NCBI GenBank assembly: GCA_913056365.1
Contig: CAJXLT010000001.1
Coordinates: forward strand, 62,001-126,000
Origin: an uncultured Paenibacillaceae bacterium
GTDB lineage: Bacteria; Bacillota; Bacilli; Paenibacillales; K13
DNA: 64,000 nt
Direction of reading: 5' to 3'
In this document: piece after piece, positions 45,209-53,111 of the stretch
How positions within the stretch are numbered: position 1 is the stretch's first letter
Layout of the letters: each line of letters opens with the position of its first letter
Made by a program: the position numbers and the translations under genes
Notes under the pieces: generated by a model
Told to the model about the DNA's origin: nothing
What the model saw: the letters and a program-made list of their open reading frames with translations, nothing else
Databases searched by the model: none

Positions 45209-45607
45209 TTATTTCCTGGGCAATGCATCGGCAAGCTCGATCATCTTGGTGTCCCTCAGCTTCTGCTCCATCGCTTCCTCTGATGCCAGCATCACTCGAT
45301 GGATGGCGCACTGGGAATGTGTGTTGCCGCAACAGTCGAATAACGAAGCTGTACCTTCTACCGCATGAATAATTTCAAGGAAGGAAACATCTTCTCTCCT
45401 GCCCTTCAGCCGATATCCGCCACCCGCACCGGAAGCTGATTCGATCAGACCGGCTTTGACTAACTTTGTAAGAATTTTGGATAGATACGTAGGGGATACG
45501 TCTTGCTTGTCGGCAAGTTGTTGCACGCCTACCGGCTTGTTGGTTTCGCTGGCAACCAAGTACATCATCGTATGGAGTGCGTAGTTCGTCGCTTTTGAGT
45601 ATTTCAT
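45209..45607 (-). CDS. Rrf2-family transcriptional regulator
   Basis: 132 residues from the ATG at 45607 behind GAGAGGAG. Winged-helix motif MKYSKATNYALHTMMYLVAS...VGVQQLADKQDVSPTYLSKILTKLVKAGLIESASGAGGGYRL, the classic Rrf2 opening. C92, C93 and C100 (LFDCCGNTHSQCAIH) occupy the region of cluster-ligating cysteines in IscR/NsrR, but only two positions match that three-Cys pattern, so cluster binding is uncertain. The oxidoreductase gene lies 76 bases downstream, so redox or nitrosative sensing is plausible. Confidence 0.88.
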   Translation of the reverse strand: MKYSKATNYALHTMMYLVASETNKPVGVQQLADKQDVSPTYLSKILTKLVKAGLIESASGAGGGYRLKGRREDVSFLEIIHAVEGTASLFDCCGNTHSQCAIHRVMLASEEAMEQKLRDTKMIELADALPRK

Positions 45608-45627
45608 AGTATCTCCTCTCAATCGCG

Positions 45628-45647
45628 GACTTTATGTATCTATAATA
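45628..45647 (-). promoter_or_regulatory. Candidate Rrf2 operator/-10 region
   Basis: Minus strand TATTATAGATACATAAAGTC, 21-40 bases before the Rrf2 start codon, similar to the motif upstream of the downstream oxidoreductase gene. Confidence 0.4.
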
Positions 45648-45746
45648 GTCGTAATGATGCTGGGTTGTCAAGGGGCAGTATGCGCTGCATCTAGTATAGG
45701 TGTATGAGGTTCCGTTCAATTGTGAGTGCGTTCGTTCGATTAGTGA

Positions 45747-45951
45747 TACTCCTTCCCTAATTTTATAGTAGCAACTTCCACTAATTTGCCCCATGAACCG
45801 ATCATATGAGCGAATTAGTTACCCAACTACCTATAATCGGGAAGCTGACTTCCACTATTAATGGAAGAAGGGTAAGTAATACGCGAATTTCGTCCGAAAT
45901 CCGCACAATTATTGGACTTGCTACCCTTAATGAAGGGTAGTGGGTAAGTAA
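45747..45951. repeat. Dispersed ~205-bp non-coding repeat, copy A
   Basis: Begins TACTCCTTCCCT and ends GTGGGTAAGTAA. Near-identical to copies at 47458 and 52506. Internal hairpins include CTACCCTTAATGAAGGGTAG. Confidence 0.9.
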
Positions 45952-46120
45952 GAGTAGCTGCCTTCACCTTGTCGGATACGGAAGTTCAGGTTATAGTAAT
46001 GACATCTTGAATGGAAAGGGGACGTTGCTGTATGGATACGAATCGAACAGCTTCGAATGCAGTACAGATTGCAGGCAGCGGGGAGGGTTGTGCAGCGTAA
46101 CAATCTACTGTCCGCATAAT

Positions 46121-46158
46121 CCTCCCAAAAGGTTTGTATGTGACAAACTTTAGGAGGG
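46121..46158 (+). promoter_or_regulatory. Leader hairpin burying the rsgA ribosome site
   Basis: CCTCC-CAAA..GTTTGT pairs with ACAAACTTT-AGGAGG around the loop ATGTG. The right arm is the ribosome site of the ATG at 46167. Confidence 0.6.
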
Positions 46159-46166
46159 CTGCGAAG

Positions 46167-47252
46167 ATGGAAAATAATATGATGATGAACATTGGACTAA
46201 CAGACGAACTCCTGCGGGAGTCTGCACGATATCCAGAATGGCTTGTTGGCAGAATCGCCTCACAATCAAAGGGTTCCTACACGGTGATGACGGAGCAAGG
46301 AGAAGGGGCTGCTGAAATTTCAGGCAAGCTTCGCTATGCTGCCTCATCTATGGCCGATTATCCTGTCGTTGGGGATTTCGTCATGGTGGATCGGCCGAAC
46401 AACGCCGCAGACACAGCAATTATACACCGTGTATTGCCAAGAAGAACTGTTCTTGAGCGGAAGGCGGCTGGCACATCTCAGGATGTGCAAGTCGTCGCGA
46501 CTCATATGGACATCGTCTTTCTATGCATGGCGCTGAACCGGGATTTCAACCTGCGTCGGCTGGAACGGTACCTCGCTGTAGCTTGGAGCAGCGGTGCAAC
46601 GCCGGTAGTTGTGCTGACGAAATCTGACTTGTGTGAGGATCTTCAGTCGATGGTAGATGCTGTAGCAGATGTGGCGATCGGGGTAGACCTTATCATCACT
46701 TCTAGCGTGACGGAGGAAGGGGTACAGGCTGTCCAACGGTATACGGGAGCTGGAATCACCTGTGTGTTCATCGGTTCGTCTGGCGTCGGCAAGTCGACCT
46801 TGATCAACCGCCTCATAGGTACGACTGTGATGGAGACGAACGCGACTAGACAGGATGACAAGGGCAGGCATACGACGACAAGGCGGGAGATGCTGTTGCT
46901 GCCTGACGGTGGCGTCATTATAGATACGCCCGGAATGCGAGAGCTGGGGTTAGAAGGAGCAGACTTGTCGAGAAGCTTCGCCGATATTGACAGCTTGGCC
47001 GGCGCATGCAAGTTCTCAGATTGCCAGCACGAGAATGAACCGAAGTGCGCTGTACGTGAAGCTCTCCAAGTAGGAACGCTGACGGCTGAGCGCTTGGCGA
47101 GTTATCGGAAGTTGAAGCGCGAAGCGAGGTACGAGGGCATGAATGCCAAGCAGATCGAGACAGCGAAGCTGGACGAGATGTTCGGTGGTGTTGGCGGCAT
47201 GAAGCAGGCTAAGAAATTTATCAAAGCTAAGCAGGCGAAGAAGTATAGGTAA
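46167..47252 (+). CDS. rsgA: Ribosome small-subunit-dependent GTPase A (RsgA/YloQ-type), possible paralogue
   Basis: 361 residues from the ATG at 46167 behind TAGGAGGG. The N-terminal OB fold (PEWLVGRIASQSKGSYTVM, VVGDFVMVDRP) is followed by a circularly permuted GTPase with G4 first (VLTKSD, about residue 151), then G1 (GSSGVGKSTLINRL, about 202) and G3 (DTPGMRELG). A zinc-knuckle tail, CKFSDCQHENEPKC, closes it. RsgA checks maturation of the 30S subunit. The primary rsgA usually sits in the prp-rpe-thiN region; this copy stands alone between two repeats, so I infer a paralogue. Confidence 0.9.
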   Translation: MENNMMMNIGLTDELLRESARYPEWLVGRIASQSKGSYTVMTEQGEGAAEISGKLRYAASSMADYPVVGDFVMVDRPNNAADTAIIHRVLPRRTVLERKAAGTSQDVQVVATHMDIVFLCMALNRDFNLRRLERYLAVAWSSGATPVVVLTKSDLCEDLQSMVDAVADVAIGVDLIITSSVTEEGVQAVQRYTGAGITCVFIGSSGVGKSTLINRLIGTTVMETNATRQDDKGRHTTTRREMLLLPDGGVIIDTPGMRELGLEGADLSRSFADIDSLAGACKFSDCQHENEPKCAVREALQVGTLTAERLASYRKLKREARYEGMNAKQIETAKLDEMFGGVGGMKQAKKFIKAKQAKKYR

Positions 47253-47269
47253 GCTGTGTTCCTTCCATA

Positions 47270-47300
47270 GGTCAGACATATCAGGTTGATGTGTCTGGCC
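47270..47300 (+). terminator. Terminator after rsgA
   Basis: GGTCAGACAT...TGTCTGGCC arms followed by TATTGT. Confidence 0.5.
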
Positions 47301-47328
47301 TATTGTGCGTAGAAGTGATCGAGAATGA

Positions 47329-47391
47329 GCTTGCTGCGGTACGCGTCGTCGTTCGCGGAACGAAATGACATGCCTACGCGGTCGCACTTCC
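47329..47391. repeat. Second dispersed repeat, ~63 bp, copy 1
   Basis: GCTTGCTGCGGT...GTCGCACTTCC, containing the perfect hairpin TCGTTC-GCG-GAACGA. A similar copy lies at 52422-52484, each about 50-130 bp before a 205-bp repeat copy. Confidence 0.7.
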
Positions 47392-47457
47392 AAGCCTACA
47401 TAGTCGCACTTCCAAGCCTTAGCGGTCGCTTTCCCAGTGTCATTTGGCGGTTAGAGG

Positions 47458-47663
47458 TACTCCTTCCCTTATTTAATAGTAGCAACTTCCACTAATTTGC
47501 CCCATGAACCGATCATATGAGCGAATTAGTTACCCAACTACCTATAATCGGGAAGCTGACTTCCACTAATAATGGAAGCAGGGTAAGTAACACGCGAATT
47601 TCGCCCGAAATCCGCACAATTATTGGACTTGCTACCCCTTAATGAAGGGTAGTGGGTAAGTAA
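47458..47663. repeat. Dispersed ~205-bp non-coding repeat, copy B
   Basis: Same boundaries (TACTCCTTCCCT to GTGGGTAAGTAA) and same orientation as copy A, with a few substitutions and one inserted C. Confidence 0.9.
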
Positions 47664-47737
47664 ATGAAGGGGCTTTCGGTTGGTAAGAAACACAAGAAAC
47701 TGCTCCCGCATAGAAATGGAAAGCTAGAAAGCTGCTA

Positions 47738-47794
47738 TTGACTTACGCATCAACCGATAGATATAATCTAAGTGCACTATACAAATAGTGCACT
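47738..47794 (+). promoter_or_regulatory. Promoter and palindromic operator of the GntR operon
   Basis: TTGACT (47738-47743), 18 bp, TATAAT (47762-47767). AGTGCACTAT-ACAA-ATAGTGCACT (47771-47794), a perfect 10-bp inverted repeat, covers the expected transcription start, which fits autorepression. Confidence 0.75.
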
Positions 47795-47813
47795 AGTGCA
47801 GGGGGTCGTGAAG

Positions 47814-48194
47814 ATGTATATCGATTTTCATAAACCGCAGCCCATCTATTTGCAGATGATCGATGAAATCAAGCGCTCGTTAGCGCGCGGGGAATTGCAG
47901 CCTGGGGAGAAAATCCCTTCGCAGCGAGAGCGGGCCCAAGTGTCCCGAATTAATCCCAATACGGTGCAGCGGGCTTACCGGGAGATGGAAGCGATTGGGC
48001 TGACGGTTACGGTTCGCGGACAAGGCACGTTCATCACAACCGATATGTCTGTCTTGAACAAGGTGCGGGATGAAATGACGAATCAGGCCATCCATACGTT
48101 CATCGAAGAAATGTCGGCGCTGGGGTATTGTTCAGAGGAGATTCAAGCTGCCGTGCAAGATTATATGACAAATGTCGGTACAAAGGAGGACTGA
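47814..48194 (+). CDS. GntR-family regulator, YtrA type
   Basis: 126 residues from the ATG at 47814 behind AGGGGG. The winged helix IYLQMIDEIKRSLARGELQPGEKIPSQRERAQVSRINPNTVQRAYREMEAIGL fills the N-terminal 75 residues, with only a short helical C terminus, as in YtrA-like regulators of ABC transporter operons. Its first in-frame upstream codons lie within the operator, so 47814 is the preferred start. It probably represses its own operon through the palindrome at 47771-47794 until an inducer, often a cell-wall-active agent, relieves it. Confidence 0.88.
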   Translation: MYIDFHKPQPIYLQMIDEIKRSLARGELQPGEKIPSQRERAQVSRINPNTVQRAYREMEAIGLTVTVRGQGTFITTDMSVLNKVRDEMTNQAIHTFIEEMSALGYCSEEIQAAVQDYMTNVGTKED

Positions 48195-48198
48195 TTAT

Positions 48199-48906
48199 AT
48201 GAGGAACGAGCCACTGCTGCTCGAACTGCAACAGGTTCGCAAGCAATATGGCACTACGCAAGCGTTGAACGGTGTAAGTGTCAAGATCAGCTCAGGAGTG
48301 ATTGTCGGCTTCTTGGGACAGAACGGCTGTGGGAAAACAACCTTATTCGATGTGATCGCAGGGATTAGTCGCCCGACATCAGGAGAAGTGCGCATTCAAG
48401 GCAGGAAGCCTTCACATCGCACGAAGGCCATGATTGCGTACATGGCTGATCGGGATTTCCTGTACGGGTGGATGACAGTCGGGCAAATTGTCGACTTTTA
48501 TGCCAGTTTCTGCTCAGACTGGGATGAGGACAGAGCAGATGCATTCATGCACAGTTTGGCATTAGATCCATCTGATCACATATCCAGTTTGTCGAAAGGA
48601 TTCAGAGCACGAATTAAGATGTTGCTGGCACTATCCAGGAAGGCGCCGCTTGTGCTGTTAGATGAACCTTTCACCGGTGTCGATCCTATCTCCAAGGATC
48701 TCATAGTCTCTTCTATGATGCATACGTTTCAGTTCGGTGAGCAGACCATCTTGTTATCTACGCATGGAACTGCGGGAATTGATTTGCTGATGGATGAGAT
48801 CGTGTTGATGAAGAAGGGGGCGATTGCGCTGCATGATACGACGGAACGACTACGTACCGAGCTCGGAGGCGCGATATCGAATATTTGGAGGGAGGCCGCA
48901 CTATGA
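48199..48906 (+). CDS. ABC transporter ATP-binding protein
   Basis: 235 residues from the ATG at 48199, eight bases after AAAGGAGG. Walker A is GQNGCGKTT, signature LSKGFRARIKM (a variant of LSGGQ), Walker B PLVLLDEPF, and H-loop LLSTHG. It powers the adjacent permease. Such ATPases of the YtrB/BcrA kind usually export or pump out peptides. It lies between the GntR gene and the permease; its stop overlaps the permease start. Confidence 0.9.
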   Translation: MRNEPLLLELQQVRKQYGTTQALNGVSVKISSGVIVGFLGQNGCGKTTLFDVIAGISRPTSGEVRIQGRKPSHRTKAMIAYMADRDFLYGWMTVGQIVDFYASFCSDWDEDRADAFMHSLALDPSDHISSLSKGFRARIKMLLALSRKAPLVLLDEPFTGVDPISKDLIVSSMMHTFQFGEQTILLSTHGTAGIDLLMDEIVLMKKGAIALHDTTERLRTELGGAISNIWREAAL

Positions 48907-49628
48907 ATGTATACAGTCTTGCTCGCAAGGAGATCAGAAGCAGCCTGCCCTCGGCGCTTGTATTCCTTGTTGTTATCTTCGGCTGTCAAATATATGTGCA
49001 TGGTAAACAAGACAATTGGGATGCATTAGGCGTGTTATTGCCGGCAGTCATTGTACCGATGCTGCTGCTCCCGATATGGGCTATGATCGTCATGTACCGA
49101 CTCTTCTCTATGGAGTGGAGAAGCAACGCCATCTATCTATTATTGCCGTTACCGATTCGCGGTTGGCAATTCATCACGGCCAAGTTAGTAGGGATGCTTA
49201 GCGGCTGGTTGCTGGTAGTTGTTGCAGGTGGAATCAGTGCGCTGTTCTTGGTCCGAGAGACGATCGATCGAATAACCGCATCCATAAATTCACTCTCCAT
49301 GATTGTTGTGTTCAGCTTGCTTGGCTTGTTGGTCTTGACCTTGCTGCTGTCGATCATCGTTGTGTTTGCTTATTTATCGAGCCGCTTGGTTCGGCGGTTT
49401 CGGTTTGCTTGTTACTTCCTGCTACTTATCTTAACCTTATGGGGGTTGCTTGAACTATCGACAGCAATTGCTTCAGCAACGCAGTGGCTTCCAAGCTTGC
49501 AGATAGATGCGCCTGAGGCTGGAGTGATTTCCCTACGTTCTTCAGTCTTCCTTGCACAGATGTTCTTCGCTGCAGGATTGTTTTATCTATGTGCCTGGAT
49601 ATATGATGCGAAGCTGGAGGTGAAGTGA
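48903..49628 (+). CDS. ABC-2-type permease
   Basis: 241 residues, six hydrophobic helices (ALVFLVVIFGCQIYV, LLPAVIVPMLLLPIWAMIVM, FITAKLVGMLSGWLLVVVAGG and later ones). The first residues MNVYSLARKEIRSSLPSA form the amphipathic start typical of ABC-2 permeases. The ATG at 48903 overlaps the ATPase stop (ATGA). It forms the membrane half of the exporter; the substrate is unknown. Confidence 0.82.
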   Translation: MNVYSLARKEIRSSLPSALVFLVVIFGCQIYVHGKQDNWDALGVLLPAVIVPMLLLPIWAMIVMYRLFSMEWRSNAIYLLLPLPIRGWQFITAKLVGMLSGWLLVVVAGGISALFLVRETIDRITASINSLSMIVVFSLLGLLVLTLLLSIIVVFAYLSSRLVRRFRFACYFLLLILTLWGLLELSTAIASATQWLPSLQIDAPEAGVISLRSSVFLAQMFFAAGLFYLCAWIYDAKLEVK

Positions 49629-50348
49629 ATGAACATACAGCCAAGTGAAGCACAAGGCTCTCGTGTCAAAGGACTACTGATATACTGGCTTGCGGTTATT
49701 GTTGTCGGCTTCATCGGCTTCGTCTTGCCGCAGATTCCGTTCCAAATCGGATTATTCGGGGAATATGCAGGGATTAATCTTACGATTATTGCAGTATTGC
49801 AAGCACTTCTGGTCATTCCATTGCTGTACTGGGGCTTGCGCCGCCTGAACCTGAGCTTTGCCAGCATCGGATGGACCAAGCGGGCATGGTTGCGGGACAG
49901 CTGGCTCGGCGTTCTGGTGGCCGGTTGCTGGGCGATCGTTCAGTTTGTGTGGCTGATTCCCAATACCGGCGGAGCTGAACGGGCAGATATTGTTGCAATT
50001 GTGTCTATGCTGGAGGGGCATTGGTCCCATGTGCTCTGGTACTTGCCCCTGGGCATCATTGGCGGAGGGTTGACGGAGGAATTGTATAATCGGGGATTCA
50101 TCATCGGCGTCATTGCCTGCCTGTTCCATCGTTCGAAATGGGCCACGGGAATTGCCGCGGTGATCGCCATCGTCTTCTTCGCTGCGGGCCATCTCCCGAC
50201 GAATGCCGTTGAATGGATCGATCTGCTTGTTCCGAGTACAGCATATACGTTGCTCTATGTGGCTACCGGGCGATTGACAGCACCCATTATTGCACACGGA
50301 CTGTGGAATTCGTTCGCGGCTATCGGTATATACCTGCTCTATGTCTAA
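49629..50348 (+). CDS. CPBP-family intramembrane metalloprotease
   Basis: 239 residues, about eight helices. The CPBP/Abi motifs are present: TEELYNRGFI (EExxxR) near residue 155, FFAAGHL (FxxxH) near 183, and APIIAHGLWNS (HxxxN) near 220. These membrane proteases process prenylated proteins in eukaryotes and often give bacteriocin self-immunity in Firmicutes. It starts directly after the permease stop behind GAGGTGAAG, so it belongs to the same GntR-controlled operon. The link suggests peptide resistance or immunity, which is inference. Confidence 0.88.
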   Translation: MNIQPSEAQGSRVKGLLIYWLAVIVVGFIGFVLPQIPFQIGLFGEYAGINLTIIAVLQALLVIPLLYWGLRRLNLSFASIGWTKRAWLRDSWLGVLVAGCWAIVQFVWLIPNTGGAERADIVAIVSMLEGHWSHVLWYLPLGIIGGGLTEELYNRGFIIGVIACLFHRSKWATGIAAVIAIVFFAAGHLPTNAVEWIDLLVPSTAYTLLYVATGRLTAPIIAHGLWNSFAAIGIYLLYV

Positions 50349-50374
50349 TGAGAGGTGCCAAGTGCTAGGTAAGG

Positions 50375-51256
50375 TTAGCCTGAGGCTCTTGTTGATACGT
50401 TCTCACGAGGGTTTCTCTCCCAGTTGACGAGGTAAATCCCGACGCAAGTGAGCAGACCGCCGACGCCCAAATACCAATGTAGCTGCTCTCCTAGCAGCAG
50501 CCAGCTGAAGCCTACGCCGAACACAGGCACAAGGAACAGGAAGGCGCTGGTCTTGGCAGGGTCACTGTTTTGCAACAAATAAAACCAAAGCGTAAATTGG
50601 ACAATCGAGCTCATGATGGCGAGCCACAGAATCACGGTAACAGATGTGGCGGTCACGATGAAATAAGGCTGCTCCACAATGGCGCTGAACAGAAGCAGCA
50701 GGATGCCCCCGGCCAGCATTTGATAGGCGGTCAGCACCATGAGGTCGAAGGCGTGACTCCACCGCTTGATCAGCAGGGTAGCGATCGCAAAGCTGACCGC
50801 GCCTGCAAAGCCGATCACCGTTCCCAGATGCAAGCCGACATGTGCGCCGAAGGAGAAGAAGATGCCGGCAAAACCGATGATCACGCCTAGCCATTGATGG
50901 AACCGGTAACGAGTCCCTATCAGCAGCGACCCCAGTACGATGACAATAAGCGGACTTGTGCTGGTCATGATCGTCGACTCGCTGGAGGTGAGCCAGCGCA
51001 TGCTGTAATAGCAGCAGCCCATAACCCCCGCCGATTGAAACAAGCCGAGCAAGATCGTCTGCCTCCACTGCGTCCATCCCTTGGGCAGCGGTCTTCCGGC
51101 AACAATCAGTGCCAGCAGTGCACCGGCCAACACGAAGCGTATGCCTGTCATGAGGAAAGGCGGGGCGTAGGATAGTCCGATCTTGCCTACAGGGAACGAT
51201 ACAGCCATTAAAATCGTAGTGATGACGACAAGACTAGCATATTTGTATGGTTTCAT
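50375..51256 (-). CDS. EamA/DMT-family exporter
   Basis: 293 residues with ten helices in two EamA repeats (LVVITTILMAVSFPVGKIGL and LGTVIGFAGAVSFAIATLL begin each half). RWLTSSESTIMTSTSPLIVIVLGSL is the conserved end of the first repeat. Members export amino acids, nucleobases or drugs; the substrate is unknown. It diverges from a LysR gene, which is its likely regulator. The ATG at 51256 follows AAGAGGAGTAAAGAG. Confidence 0.86.
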   Translation of the reverse strand: MKPYKYASLVVITTILMAVSFPVGKIGLSYAPPFLMTGIRFVLAGALLALIVAGRPLPKGWTQWRQTILLGLFQSAGVMGCCYYSMRWLTSSESTIMTSTSPLIVIVLGSLLIGTRYRFHQWLGVIIGFAGIFFSFGAHVGLHLGTVIGFAGAVSFAIATLLIKRWSHAFDLMVLTAYQMLAGGILLLLFSAIVEQPYFIVTATSVTVILWLAIMSSIVQFTLWFYLLQNSDPAKTSAFLFLVPVFGVGFSWLLLGEQLHWYLGVGGLLTCVGIYLVNWERNPRENVSTRASG

Positions 51257-51294
51257 CTCTTTACTCCTCTTTTCTCTCTATTTGCTTTTCTCTA

Positions 51295-51348
51295 TTGTAG
51301 AGAGTTCTTGTCATTGTGTATAATGATTGTTAGTGATACTGGATATCA
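51295..51348 (+). promoter_or_regulatory. LysR gene promoter and adjacent inverted repeat
   Basis: TTGTAG (51295-51300), 18 bp, TATAAT (51319-51324). TGATA-CTGGA-TATCA (51334-51348) is a perfect inverted repeat just downstream, a candidate LysR operator. Confidence 0.5.
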
Positions 51349-51470
51349 GATTAAGTGATGACTAAGGGAAGGGTGCGGCGGTAGCCCAACACGGTCTTTG
51401 CTGCATGCATCGACATGTGGTAACAGAAGGGCAGGTCGCTAAGAGAAGTGTGCTGAGGAGGATGAGAGAG

Positions 51471-52355
51471 ATGGAAAGCTCAGATTTGCGCGTATTTCGG
51501 ATGGTGGCACGGGAAGGATCGATCACGAAAGCTGCGCAGCGGCTTGGCTATGTGCAGTCGAACGTCACTGCGCGTGTACGTCAGCTGGAGGCAGAGCTAG
51601 GGAGCCCGTTGTTTATTCGCAACAATCGGGGAGTGATGCTGTCCGCGAGCGGGAAGCTGTTGCTCGAATATGCGGACAAAATCATAGGACTGCTGGACGA
51701 AGCAGCGAAGGCGATGTCTGCTTCGCACGATCCGAGCGGACCGCTTCATATCGGGGCGACCCAGACGACTGCCGCTGTGCGGATGCCTGCGCTACTGGCG
51801 CAATTCAACCGCCAGTACCCGAGCGTTCAGCTGTCGCTGATGACAGGCAATTCAACGGATTTGATCGAAAAGGTGCTGCAGTATGAGCTGGACGGGGCGT
51901 TCGTCGGCTATACGGCTGTACCTTCCGAGTTGCATGCTGTGCCGGCGTTCGAGGAAGAGATGGTCCTGATTTCCGCGCCATCTGTACATTCGATAGAAGA
52001 GGCGATTACGAAGCCGCTGCTTGTGTACAACAAGGGCTGTACGTACCGGGAGGTGCTGGAAGGCTGGCTGCGTTCGCGAAGCTGGTCCCATCCAGTCATT
52101 ATGGAGTTCGGCATGCTGGAAGCGATCATTGGCGGCGTGTCTGCGGGTCTGGGTATTTCTTATATGCCTCGACTAGTTGTGCGCAGGCAGGAAGAGGAAG
52201 GAACGATTCGCACGCATATGGTTCCCGAAGATATTCGCAGGATGAAGGTGGACTTCGTAACGCGCAAGCATGCATTTACGAGCCGTGCGTTAGATGCATT
52301 CACGGCAGCGTTCCGCGATGGAGAGAAGGAACGACCAAGCGGTTTGCCTAAGTGA
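51471..52355 (+). CDS. LysR-family transcriptional regulator
   Basis: 294 residues from the ATG at 51471, ten bases after GAGGAGG; upstream starts lack this spacing. The N-terminal helix-turn-helix is DLRVFRMVAREGSITKAAQRLGYVQSNVTARVRQLEAELGSPLFIRN. The C-terminal periplasmic-binding-fold effector domain (PLHIGATQTTAAVRMP, GAFVGYTAVP, GISYMPRLVV) follows. It probably controls the divergent DMT exporter gene in response to an unknown ligand. Confidence 0.9.
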   Translation: MESSDLRVFRMVAREGSITKAAQRLGYVQSNVTARVRQLEAELGSPLFIRNNRGVMLSASGKLLLEYADKIIGLLDEAAKAMSASHDPSGPLHIGATQTTAAVRMPALLAQFNRQYPSVQLSLMTGNSTDLIEKVLQYELDGAFVGYTAVPSELHAVPAFEEEMVLISAPSVHSIEEAITKPLLVYNKGCTYREVLEGWLRSRSWSHPVIMEFGMLEAIIGGVSAGLGISYMPRLVVRRQEEEGTIRTHMVPEDIRRMKVDFVTRKHAFTSRALDAFTAAFRDGEKERPSGLPK

Positions 52356-52421
52356 CTGAAGAGCAAAGTTCGTGCGGTCCGGTGTTTGTATACAGATGCG
52401 AATAAGCTTATTCTGGTTCAC

Positions 52422-52484
52422 GCTTGCTGCGGTATGTGTCGTCGTTCGCAGAACGATACGGCAAGCCTACGTAGTCGCACTTCC
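52422..52484. repeat. Second dispersed repeat, ~63 bp, copy 2
   Basis: GCTTGCTGCGGT...GTCGCACTTCC with conserved hairpin TCGTTC-GCA-GAACGA; compare 47329-47391. Confidence 0.7.
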
Positions 52485-52505
52485 CCCGCTTCTGACGGTT
52501 AATGG

Positions 52506-52710
52506 TACTCCTTCCCTTATTTTATAGTAGCAACTTCCACTAATTTGCCCCATAAACCGATCATTCGAGCGAATTAGTTACCCAACTACCCATAATCGGG
52601 AAGCTGACTTCCACTATTAATGGAAGAAGGGTAAGTAACACGCGAATTTCGCCTGAAATCCGTAGAATTAATGGACTTGCTACCCTTAATGAAGGGTAGT
52701 GGGTAAGTAA
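52506..52710. repeat. Dispersed ~205-bp non-coding repeat, copy C
   Basis: Same boundaries and orientation as copies A and B, about ten substitutions relative to A. Confidence 0.9.
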
Positions 52711-53111
52711 TTCCTTCGATACAGAGTTAGAACCGACTCGACTCAGTATTGAGGTTTCACTAATAGCGAAGTCTGGTATATAATAGTACATACAGCCTCT
52801 CATCGGATGCGTGCGGCGATAGCAACGTTGCGTAAGCGTATACGAGCGTGGAGCGGCGATCGTTCGAGATAATGAATATCTGGGACGTGCCAGACAGGGA
52901 GAAGTGAATCAGTGGAAGAAGTTCTGTCCAAGAGACGACATTTCGGAGCTTCCTTCTTTTTTTGACGAGGAGTTGTCTGACCCTATATAATGAAGTTGAA
53001 TTGGATTAGAACGGCACATCGACACACTTGTATCAGCATGAGATGCACGGATGTCAGATTGGAATTACGCTATTCGTATTATTCGAACAAGCTCATACAT
53101 AAAGGAGAACT

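Larger units (their letters stand above)
45608..46166. other. Intergenic region with repeat copy A and the rsgA leader
   Basis: Contains the candidate Rrf2 operator, the dispersed repeat copy at 45747-45951 and the leader hairpin at 46121-46158. No gene is supported. Confidence 0.5.
47301..47813. other. Intergenic region with repeat copy B and the GntR promoter
   Basis: Contains the second repeat type (47329-47391), three near-copies of a CCTAC-GTCGCACTTCCA block up to ~47430, the 206-bp repeat copy B, and the GntR promoter and operator. No gene is supported. Confidence 0.5.
52356..53111. other. 755-bp intergenic region upstream of the RNase J gene
   Basis: Contains the 63-bp repeat copy 2, the 205-bp repeat copy C, and ~400 bp in which I see no supported gene. 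A TTTTTTTGACGAGG stretch near 52958 may belong to the RNase J promoter region. Confidence 0.5.

Noticed and set aside
45747-52710. Insertion sequence or CRISPR explanation for the 205-bp repeats
   Set aside because: No transposase frame and no short regularly spaced repeat-spacer pattern; the copies are long, few and widely separated.
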